The position numbers and the translations under genes were made by a program. DNA of 21,666 nt from JBLIOB01 sp047639575 (GTDB taxonomy: Bacteria; Bacteroidota; Bacteroidia; Flavobacteriales_D; Parvicellaceae), in contig JBLIOB010000037.1 in NCBI GenBank assembly GCA_047639575.1, positions 1 through 21,666 of the forward strand, given 5' to 3'. Numbering within the stretch: position 1 is the stretch's first letter; the number at the start of each line of letters is the position of its first letter. Positions 15,644-21,666 of this stretch are shown in pieces. The notes beneath the pieces are model-generated. The model ran no database searches. It had not been told where the DNA came from and saw only the letters and a program-made list of their open reading frames with translations.

Positions 15644-16477
15644 TTATTTCTTTTTAGTTATCTTTTTTGTCTTTTTCTCAGGCAAATAGTTATCATTGCT
15701 AATTACTTTTTTTCCTGTTTTGCTTTCAAGTTCTTTTCGAGCATTTCCAGCTACTTTTCCGCCTTGAATTGCTGCTTTTTTGTTTTCAATAAATCCTTGT
15801 GTATCATTTGTTCGAGTTATTTCTGTTGTTGAAGCTTCTCCAAGCATTGAGAAAATTAATTCTAAATCACTCATATGGTCTCGGAGATTTTCTCTTTTAA
15901 GTCTTTTGATTTTTTTGTATTCTGATGGGGTAAGTCCGAATGCAGCTTTGGATATTTCAGCGGTTAAAATAGCATAATCTCTATGTTCTTTTATTCCCCT
16001 TTCTTTCCATTCATCTGTCAGTTCTTCACGAATAGCAATACTTCGCATTCGTTTTTCAATCCAGTCGTCTGAATGTTCTTTAGCTTTGTAAATTTCTCTT
16101 GCTCTTTTTGATGCTAATTCAGGATCTTCAATTTCTTGGAGTCTTTCGTAGCCAACTTTTGCTAACCATCTTTTAAATGGTTCTGCTTTTGGAGAAGGAA
16201 TTGATTGAATAATACGTAAAAGTCCTTCGGTGTTTGTACAGTCAGTTTCTCTTAATTTTCCATCCGGGGCTTCCAATTTCAACTGTACGATATTTTCGTA
16301 CAGTTCATTATAGCCCTCTTTTACAAGCTTCCTTTTTAAGTCACTCCAATATCTACGAGCATTAGAACTTTCAGTTAATACTTGAGCCACATCAATGATA
16401 GCAAAATACCATTTTTGGTCCGCTTCATTAAATGTAGTCCGTATTTTTTTGTCTTGAAAAAGTTTAATGTTACTCAT
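15644..16477 (-). CDS. BRO-N domain protein, DinD-like
   Basis: 277 residues, no signal peptide. Residues about 1-113 form a BRO-N domain (NIKLFQDKKIRTTFNEADQ, WYFAIIDVAQVLTESSNARR, TEGLLRIIQSIPSPKAEPF, RWLAKVGYERLQEI), which binds DNA in viral and phage relatives. The C-terminal half (EKRMRSIAIREELTDEWKERG, LTPSEYKKIKRLKRENLRDHM, NKKAAIQGGKVAGNARKELE) resembles the DinD type; E. coli DinD is SOS-induced and inhibits RecA. The tail is Lys-rich. BRO-N genes are common in phages and islands; this one, with the AT-rich ORF next to it, sits between envelope genes, suggesting acquisition. No integrase or direct repeats were seen. DinD-like function is inferred from layout. Confidence 0.8.
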   Translation of the reverse strand: MSNIKLFQDKKIRTTFNEADQKWYFAIIDVAQVLTESSNARRYWSDLKRKLVKEGYNELYENIVQLKLEAPDGKLRETDCTNTEGLLRIIQSIPSPKAEPFKRWLAKVGYERLQEIEDPELASKRAREIYKAKEHSDDWIEKRMRSIAIREELTDEWKERGIKEHRDYAILTAEISKAAFGLTPSEYKKIKRLKRENLRDHMSDLELIFSMLGEASTTEITRTNDTQGFIENKKAAIQGGKVAGNARKELESKTGKKVISNDNYLPEKKTKKITKKK

Positions 16478-16537
16478 TTTGCAATGTAATTAATGAGCAA
16501 TAAAAATAATCAATTTTAGCTATCCTTGAATAGTGAA

Positions 16538-16549
16538 TATTTTAAAATA
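16538..16549. repeat. AT-only 12-bp palindrome
   Basis: TATTTTAAAATA is a perfect palindrome in the AT-rich gap between the BRO-N gene and the 66-residue ORF. It lies 61 bp upstream of the BRO-N start and could be an operator, but such palindromes arise by chance in DNA of this composition. Confidence 0.25.
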
Positions 16550-16586
16550 AAAATCATAGTAATAGTGGTCAGACTTTTTTATTTTA

Positions 16587-16787
16587 CTATAAATGATGTT
16601 TGTCAATGGCTATTTGGCTTGTTGCGTAATTTAACGCTTGATTGTAATTTTTTTCATTTTCAAGCGTAAAATATTCTACGAAATAATGTAGAAAATTCAC
16701 ATTCACATTTTCTAGGTTAATATTTAACTTTTCCATTATTTCTTTAACTTCTTCTTTTGTCCATTTAATGAGTTTGTTCTGATTCAT
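16587..16787 (-). CDS. Hypothetical 66-residue protein
   Basis: Starts with ATG at 16785-16787 (MNQNKLIKWTKEEVKEIMEK). No signal peptide, membrane helix or recognised domain. The sequence is helical, rich in Asn, Lys and Glu, and encoded by DNA visibly more AT-rich than the flanking genes. Its amino-acid composition partly reflects that base bias. It lies 109 bp upstream of the BRO-N gene and 32 bp from the end of the GH113-like genes. It may be part of the same acquired pocket as the BRO-N gene. Whether it is expressed is uncertain. Confidence 0.45.
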   Translation of the reverse strand: MNQNKLIKWTKEEVKEIMEKLNINLENVNVNFLHYFVEYFTLENEKNYNQALNYATSQIAIDKHHL

Positions 16788-16819
16788 GTTAATTAAAAAA
16801 AAATTTTTAAAATGAAGTT

Positions 16820-17818
16820 TTACTTTTTAGCATCATTAATCAGAAGGAAATTAGTCCTAATCACTGCTTCCGCTAACTTATTTTGAGGGGTAAAACGATT
16901 GTCCGTTTTTCCCCCAGCTTTCACATGGTCAGCCTTCCATTTCCAAAGAAATCCGCCAGCGAACCAGTCTTCTTTCCAAATGCTTGAAAACATAGCTTCG
17001 TAGGCATTCTTTTGTGCTATTTGATTAACTGCTCCAGGTTTTTCACTGTCCCAAGTTTCTTTGACATTACTGTCAACACTTCGAAAGCCGTATTCCGTAA
17101 ATAGTACTTTCCGATTGTGCTTGTTACTTATTTTTTTCAAAGACGGTTTGATTCTGCGCCATTTGTCATTCATGACCTTAATACCTGGAGTTTTCAATTC
17201 CGACAACGGGAAATACGAATCAACTCCAATGTAATCAAGCTTAGACCAAAATTTAACTTGTTCGAAATTATCCCAATTAGCTGAGTAGGTGAGTTCCCCC
17301 TTGTAGACTGATTTGATTTTGACAATCAACTTATGCCAGAAAATTGGCCTTTTGATAACCCACTTTTTGAATTCACATCCAATACTTAATAAATCAACAT
17401 CTAATGAATCCGCTATTCTGGCGAAATCCAGAAGGAAGGTAGTATAGTTTTTCTCTAGAAGAGTCCATTTTTTTGGGCTGTCCGTAAAGTCAATATCTCC
17501 AACAAACTGGTCTTTAATCCACAGTTGTGGTTTAAGCATTACTTTCAGCTTCTTGCTTTTAGCAATTTGGATGCTTCTTACAATCCCTTTTTTTCGTTCG
17601 CCCCACCATTGATGCTCAAAATCATATCTAATGGTCGTTTTTCCTTTGTCTAAAAATCCGAAAGGAATAATACCGACCCACTTAGCATTAAGCTGAACAA
17701 TGGAATTTAAATCGTTAGGGCCAATTTCTTTGGGCGGTGCTTCAAGCGATACTCCTGTGAATTTTTGCCCAAAGACGTTCAGGCATAAAAAAACCAATAC
17801 AACGGTAATTAGCCTCAT
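16820..17818 (-). CDS. GH113-like glycoside hydrolase, secreted (second of a tandem pair)
   Basis: 332 residues with a Sec signal (MRLITVVLVFLCLNVFGQ). The body is a TIM-barrel like GH113 mannanase-type enzymes. Probable acid/base is Glu149 in DLLSIGCEFKKWVIKRP, probable nucleophile Glu242 in KVLFTEYGFRS. Other landmarks are NAKWVGIIPFGF, LKVMLKPQLW, YSANWDNF, DYIGVDSYFP, GGFLWKWKAD and RFTPQNK. Family members hydrolyse beta-mannosidic or related glycosidic bonds; the substrate here is not established. The ATG overlaps the stop of its paralogue upstream (ATGA, 17815-17818), so the two are translationally coupled. Landmark motifs are shared in order with the upstream copy; one difference is Cys instead of Thr just before Glu149. 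Confidence 0.82.
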   Translation of the reverse strand: MRLITVVLVFLCLNVFGQKFTGVSLEAPPKEIGPNDLNSIVQLNAKWVGIIPFGFLDKGKTTIRYDFEHQWWGERKKGIVRSIQIAKSKKLKVMLKPQLWIKDQFVGDIDFTDSPKKWTLLEKNYTTFLLDFARIADSLDVDLLSIGCEFKKWVIKRPIFWHKLIVKIKSVYKGELTYSANWDNFEQVKFWSKLDYIGVDSYFPLSELKTPGIKVMNDKWRRIKPSLKKISNKHNRKVLFTEYGFRSVDSNVKETWDSEKPGAVNQIAQKNAYEAMFSSIWKEDWFAGGFLWKWKADHVKAGGKTDNRFTPQNKLAEAVIRTNFLLINDAKK

Positions 17819-18870
17819 GAACCGTATTGTAATTTAATGGTTTTTTCTACCGGTTTATTTTGGGGAGTAAATCGGTTGTTTTGTTCACCGCCACTTTGCT
17901 CATGGTTGGGAAACCACTTCCATATAAAGCCACCTTGAAACCAATCTTGATTCCAAGTTGTTTCATAAAAAGCTTCGTAAATGGTTTTCTGAATCTTTAG
18001 ATCCAAATCAGATGACCTATCCGAATTCCAGGGTTCGTTAAGTAATCCAGCGCAGCTTCTCCAGCCATATTCAGTAAATATTATTTTTTTGCTACCGTTC
18101 TTATCAGAAAACGCAGCTAGTACTTTATTGATCTCTCCAAACCTTTTTAATAGCTCTTTCTTAGTAGCATTTTTCTTATCTGATAAAGGAAAATAAGCAT
18201 CTATTCCAATAAAGTCCATGCGGTCCCAAAAAGGAATGTACTTGTATGAATCCCAATTAGCTGCATAAGTAAGCTGCCCCTTGTAGTTGGCTTCAACCGA
18301 ATCAATCAATCGATTCCAAAACTGAGGACGAGCAATGACAAATGATTTCCATTCAGTACCGATTGAAAGCATTTCAACATCCTTCTTCTCAGCAATTCTT
18401 GCAGATTCCAGTACATAATCTAAATAGGAATTTTCAAATTCTACCCATTCTTTTTCATTTGAGCAAGTGAAATCTCCTGTGAAAGCATTCCAAAACCAAA
18501 TTTGTGGTTTAAGTAAAACCTTCAATCCACATTTGTGAGCTGAATCAATGTATTTGGAGATGCCGTCAGTTCTTTCACCTTCCCACTGGAACTTGGAATT
18601 GTATTTAATGGAATGTCCGTTTTTCTCGCAAAACCCAAATGGCATTAAACTGACCCATTCACTTCCGCTCTTTTCAATCGCCAAATCGAATTGATCACAG
18701 GAAGCAATACTATTTGTAGAAACAAAACTAATCCCTTTCATCTTCAAAGAATCAGGGATGTTTCCGGATAACGAATCTACTCCAGAGTCCACTGTTTTGG
18801 ACTGAACTGAAGAGCATAAAGAGAGGCAAACTAAAACCAACCCACAAAGTATATTAATTGTTATCTTCAC
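17815..18870 (-). CDS. GH113-like glycoside hydrolase, exported (first of a tandem pair)
   Basis: No ATG occurs near the N-terminus. A TTG at 18882 would give 355 residues, but the GTG at 18868-18870 gives KITINILCGLVLVCLSLCSS after the initiator, a normal signal peptide, so I choose GTG (351 residues). Cysteines near the end of the hydrophobic stretch could be lipidated, but the lipobox is imperfect. Numbered from the TTG, the probable acid/base is Glu177 (MLSIGTEWKSFVIARPQFW) and the probable nucleophile Glu271 (KIIFTEYGWRS). The motifs KVLLKPQIWFW, YAANWDSY, FIGIDAYFPLSD, GGFIWKWFPNH and RFTPQNKP match its neighbour, so the pair arose by duplication. It is divergent from the oxidoreductase gene. 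Substrate is not established. Confidence 0.82.
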   Translation of the reverse strand: MKITINILCGLVLVCLSLCSSVQSKTVDSGVDSLSGNIPDSLKMKGISFVSTNSIASCDQFDLAIEKSGSEWVSLMPFGFCEKNGHSIKYNSKFQWEGERTDGISKYIDSAHKCGLKVLLKPQIWFWNAFTGDFTCSNEKEWVEFENSYLDYVLESARIAEKKDVEMLSIGTEWKSFVIARPQFWNRLIDSVEANYKGQLTYAANWDSYKYIPFWDRMDFIGIDAYFPLSDKKNATKKELLKRFGEINKVLAAFSDKNGSKKIIFTEYGWRSCAGLLNEPWNSDRSSDLDLKIQKTIYEAFYETTWNQDWFQGGFIWKWFPNHEQSGGEQNNRFTPQNKPVEKTIKLQYGS

Positions 18871-18917
18871 AACGTAACACAAATGAAGTTTAAAAATAAC
18901 ACATAATATGTCTTTAG

Positions 18918-18936
18918 ACAGACAGCTTATGTCTGT
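18918..18936. promoter_or_regulatory. Inverted repeat in the divergent intergenic region, candidate operator
   Basis: ACAGACA (18918-18924), a five-base loop GCTTA, then TGTCTGT (18930-18936). It lies 24 bp before the oxidoreductase ATG and about 47 bp before the GTG of the divergent GH113-like gene, a position suited to a regulator acting on either gene. The symmetry is seen; the regulator is unknown. Confidence 0.45.
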
Positions 18937-18960
18937 TTAGAAATATTTCTTTGATCTGAG

Positions 18961-20298
18961 ATGAAACACGTAGTAATAATTGGTAACGGAATTTCTGGAA
19001 TAACAGCCGCTCGGCATGTTAGAAAACTGAGTGATCATCGAATCACCGTTATTTCTGCTGAAACTGATCATTTCTTCTCAAGAACGGCCTTGATGTACGT
19101 GTACATGGGGCACATGAAATTCGAACATACGAAGCCATACGAAGATTATTTTTGGAAAAAGAATAGAATTGAATTAGTCAATGAATACGTTGAATCAATT
19201 GATTACGCATCAAAAACCTTAAAATATCAGACGGGCGGGAATTTAGAATATGATGATTTAATATTAGCGGTTGGATCTAAACCAAACAAATTCGGTTGGC
19301 CAGGACAAGACTTAGATGGAGTTCAAGGGTTGTATACTTATCAAGATTTACTTTTGATGGAGAAAAACACCACAGAACATGAGGTAAAAAGAGCCGTAAT
19401 TGTTGGAGGTGGATTGATCGGGGTTGAGATGGCGGAAATGCTCTTAACAAGAGGAGTTGAAGTAACATTCCTAGTAAGAGAAAGCAAATTCTGGGGGAAT
19501 GTATTACCAGAAGAAGAAGGTAGAATTGTTGAACGACATATGATTAAACATCATGTTGATTTGAAATTCAACACAGAACTTGGTGAAGTCGTTTCTGACG
19601 AAAACGGTAGAGTAAAAGCCATTAAAACTAAAGATGGAGCTGAGATTGAATGTCAGTTCGTTGGGTTAACAGCTGGTGTAAGTCCAAATGTGAGTTTCTT
19701 AAAATCAGGAGACCTCCATATTGAAAGAGGGATTTCAGTCAATAAGTATTTACGTACCAATCAGCCAGATGTATATGCAATTGGCGATTGTGCTGAAAAC
19801 TCTGAGCCATCTCCTGGAAGACGTCCAATGGAGCAGGTTTGGTATACAGGAAGGATGATGGGTGAAACTGTTGCTCAAACTATTTGTGGGAAAGAAACAG
19901 CTTATAGCCCAGGTCATTGGTTTAATTCTGCCAAGTTTTTTGATATTGAATATCAAACTTATGGAATTGTATTACCTAAATTGAATGAAGGCGAATCTCA
20001 GTTTTATTGGGAAGATAAGACTGGAGAAATGTGTGTAAAGATTGTTTACGATACCAATTCTAAAGTTGTTAAAGGCACTAACATTTTCGGAATGAGAATG
20101 AGACATGAAGTTTGGAATAAGTGGTTGATTGCGGAGGACACACTCGAGCACGTTTTAGTGCATTTAAAAGATGCCAATTTTGATCCTGAATTTTATAAAA
20201 AGTACGAAGGTCAAATACTCGATAAGTATAATGCCGAGAATGGGGCGAGTTTAAGTCCTAAAAGAAAAAGTTGGACAAGAATATTAGCACGAAACTAG
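18961..20298 (+). CDS. FAD/NAD(P)-dependent oxidoreductase (pyridine nucleotide-disulfide oxidoreductase fold)
   Basis: 445 residues, cytosolic. The FAD-binding Rossmann motif is IIGNGISG (about 7-13), the second dinucleotide motif VIVGGGLIGVEMAE (147-159), and the C-terminal FAD motif DVYAIGDCAE (270-279). No redox-active CxxC is seen in the N-terminal domain, so it resembles rubredoxin/ferredoxin reductase or the NirB N-terminal region rather than a dithiol reductase. An extra C-terminal part (about 320-445: HWFNSAKFFDIEYQTYG, VKIVYDTNSKVVKGTNIFG) follows. It probably passes electrons from NAD(P)H to a partner. The gene ends two bases before a polytopic 4Fe-4S protein, so that partner is the obvious candidate. 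An inverted repeat lies upstream at 18918-18936. Family call firm; specific partner inferred. Confidence 0.9.
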   Translation: MKHVVIIGNGISGITAARHVRKLSDHRITVISAETDHFFSRTALMYVYMGHMKFEHTKPYEDYFWKKNRIELVNEYVESIDYASKTLKYQTGGNLEYDDLILAVGSKPNKFGWPGQDLDGVQGLYTYQDLLLMEKNTTEHEVKRAVIVGGGLIGVEMAEMLLTRGVEVTFLVRESKFWGNVLPEEEGRIVERHMIKHHVDLKFNTELGEVVSDENGRVKAIKTKDGAEIECQFVGLTAGVSPNVSFLKSGDLHIERGISVNKYLRTNQPDVYAIGDCAENSEPSPGRRPMEQVWYTGRMMGETVAQTICGKETAYSPGHWFNSAKFFDIEYQTYGIVLPKLNEGESQFYWEDKTGEMCVKIVYDTNSKVVKGTNIFGMRMRHEVWNKWLIAEDTLEHVLVHLKDANFDPEFYKKYEGQILDKYNAENGASLSPKRKSWTRILARN

Positions 20299-20300
20299 AT

Positions 20301-21666
20301 ATGAAGAATTTACAAAAGCTTGGTATAGCGTTATTTCTTGTGGGACTGTTGATTTTCGTTGCATCAATGTTCATGGGTAAATTTGAGCTCACCAGTGAAA
20401 AATACGATGCATTTATAGTGGAACGAGGCTTTACTCAAGAGATCTTACTTTCTGAATTTGAAGAAAACATAGTTGACAAGGAGTTCAGTACTACTTTTGA
20501 AATGTCGTCAGCCATACGGGCAGCCTATGAAAAATCCAATTCACATTACATTGCTTTGGAGCAATGGGATATGAAGATTTCTGACAAAGCACATGCATTT
20601 GCATATGAAATTATTAAAAGATCCGGAAAAGGAATAATCGTAGAAAATAAGGGCTTATTCTTCTTCTTAACATTTGGTCTATGCATCATTGGGTCATTGA
20701 CTTTTATACTGTTGAATTATAAGGTGCTAGGTCCTGCAGGTATTAAGAACAATGGGATTTATCAGAGTGGAGTTACTAACCGAGGTTTAGTAGGTTGGTT
20801 TTCTTTTGTAGGCCTATTCTTATTTTATGTTGGTCTCTACTTTACACCTGAATATATTGTAAACCAAGTATTCATTGTTCAGCCAGTTAAAGATCTGTTT
20901 GGTGGTGAATCTTCTCAGTGGTTCTTATATGGAATTTTGTATTGTGTTTCTATGATGGTGATGGGAATTCGAATGATCATTAAATACCGTCATAATAAAT
21001 ATCAAATTGTTAGAACGATCTCAGTCGTGTTCTTCCAGGTTGTATTTGCCTTTATGTTGGTTGAGATCTTGCCTTTGTTTGGATTACCCGGAGTTGATTT
21101 AAAAAGTGCCTGGCCACTAGATTATGACTTCTTGTTCAATTGGAACGTCAAGAGCTTGTTGGATAATGGGAATTTTGGAAAATTTGTATTTGTATGGGGT
21201 ATCGCCTTGGCTTTAGTAGTTATACCTGTAATGGTTTACTTCTTTGGTAAAAGATGGTATTGTTCATGGGTTTGCGGTTGTGGAGGTTTAGCTGAAACTG
21301 TCGGAGATCCTTATCGTCAATTATCAAGTAAAAAGATGGTTGCATGGAAATCCGAAAGATGGATCATTCATGTTGTTCTTGTTTTTGCTGTGTTGATGAC
21401 AATATGGACTGGTTACCATACTTATAATGATATCAATTCTCCTGAAATGGATTATAATTTAAAAACTAATCTACTAGGACTTTCATCTGATACGTTAAGA
21501 GATTGGTATGGCTTTTTAATTGGCTCGATTTTCTCTGGACTAGTTGGTACTGGCTTTTATCCAATTTTTGGAAATAGAGTTTGGTGTCGTTTTGGATGTC
21601 CATTAGCAGCATATATGGGGATCATTCAGCGATTCAAATCTAAGTTTAGAATTACGACTAATGGCG
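20301..21666 (+). CDS. Polytopic 4Fe-4S binding membrane protein, 5' part
   Basis: ATG at 20301, two bases after the stop of the oxidoreductase gene; it runs off the right edge after about 455 codons. An N-terminal membrane anchor (LGIALFLVGLLIFVASMFMG) leads to a soluble loop of about 85 residues. Several membrane helices then follow (FFFLTFGLCIIGSLTFILL, GWFSFVGLFLFYVGLY, ILYCVSMMVMGIRMI, FVWGIALALVVIPVMVYFF and more). Cysteine motifs RWYCSWVCGCGGLAE (C321, C325, C327) and RVWCRFGCPLAAY (C429, C433, P434) resemble the paired CxxxCP motifs of NapH/NosR/CcoG-type electron-transfer proteins. Ferredoxin-type 4Fe-4S clusters would be expected downstream, outside the window. With its neighbour it forms a probable membrane redox module; its acceptor is unknown. 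Confidence 0.85.
   Translation, partial: MKNLQKLGIALFLVGLLIFVASMFMGKFELTSEKYDAFIVERGFTQEILLSEFEENIVDKEFSTTFEMSSAIRAAYEKSNSHYIALEQWDMKISDKAHAFAYEIIKRSGKGIIVENKGLFFFLTFGLCIIGSLTFILLNYKVLGPAGIKNNGIYQSGVTNRGLVGWFSFVGLFLFYVGLYFTPEYIVNQVFIVQPVKDLFGGESSQWFLYGILYCVSMMVMGIRMIIKYRHNKYQIVRTISVVFFQVVFAFMLVEILPLFGLPGVDLKSAWPLDYDFLFNWNVKSLLDNGNFGKFVFVWGIALALVVIPVMVYFFGKRWYCSWVCGCGGLAETVGDPYRQLSSKKMVAWKSERWIIHVVLVFAVLMTIWTGYHTYNDINSPEMDYNLKTNLLGLSSDTLRDWYGFLIGSIFSGLVGTGFYPIFGNRVWCRFGCPLAAYMGIIQRFKSKFRITTNG

Noticed and set aside
15644..18882. Possible defence or toxin-antitoxin system around the BRO-N gene
   Set aside because: The small neighbour ORF has no toxin or antitoxin features, and the GH113-like genes are metabolic; no nuclease, methylase or helicase is present.

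Overview
The window looks like chromosomal DNA of a low-GC member of the Bacteroidota, probably a marine or free-living Flavobacteriales-type organism. The evidence is two proteins ending in type IX secretion (T9SS) type A sorting domains, abundant Bacteroidota-style lipoproteins and outer-membrane barrels, absence of clear Shine-Dalgarno sequences, and at least one good match to the Bacteroidota promoter (-7 TAnnTTTG). No rRNA, tRNA, CRISPR array or complete insertion sequence was seen. No intergenic gap exceeds 300 bp.

Layout. 1-526 (minus): start of a secreted S9-family peptidase, cut by the window edge. 764-1619 (minus): three small unknown genes, two of them translationally coupled. 1670-2926 (minus): a lipoprotein-like von Willebrand factor A (vWA) protein with a T9SS tail. 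3077-3529 (plus): an FKBP-type prolyl isomerase lipoprotein, convergent with a TPR/SpoIIE-type phosphatase (3526-5673, minus). 5772-6248 (plus): a small helical unknown, convergent with a soluble V4R-domain histidine kinase (6256-7707, minus). 7805-9484 (plus): a lipoprotein with a C-terminal DUF3298-like domain. 9600-11975 (plus): a large 'choice-of-anchor B' T9SS protein. 12080-12637 (plus): an AhpD-like carboxymuconolactone decarboxylase-family protein. 12634-15551 (minus): a POTRA plus barrel protein and a DUF547 plus barrel protein. 15644-16787 (minus): an AT-rich pocket with a BRO-N/DinD-like protein and a tiny unknown ORF. 16820-18870 (minus): two tandem, overlapping GH113-like glycoside hydrolase paralogues. 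18961-21666 (plus): an FAD/NAD(P) oxidoreductase followed two bases later by a polytopic 4Fe-4S membrane protein that runs off the window.

How the genes may work together. Most products belong to the cell envelope: secreted or lipidated proteins, two outer-membrane barrels and secreted hydrolases. Signalling is represented by the V4R histidine kinase and the TPR/SpoIIE phosphatase. The likeliest true functional units are the oxidoreductase/4Fe-4S pair (an inferred electron-transfer module to the membrane), the coupled GH113-like pair, and the DUF547-barrel/POTRA-barrel pair. The rest looks like ordinary mixed chromosomal gene order with short gaps and convergent genes that overlap at their 3' ends.

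I did not find a convincing new defence or mobile system. The more unusual items are the DUF547-to-barrel architecture, the duplicated GH113-like genes, the redox pair with a dyad in its divergent promoter region, a hairpin that covers the start codon of the S9 peptidase, and micro-ORFs whose stops overlap TTG start codons.
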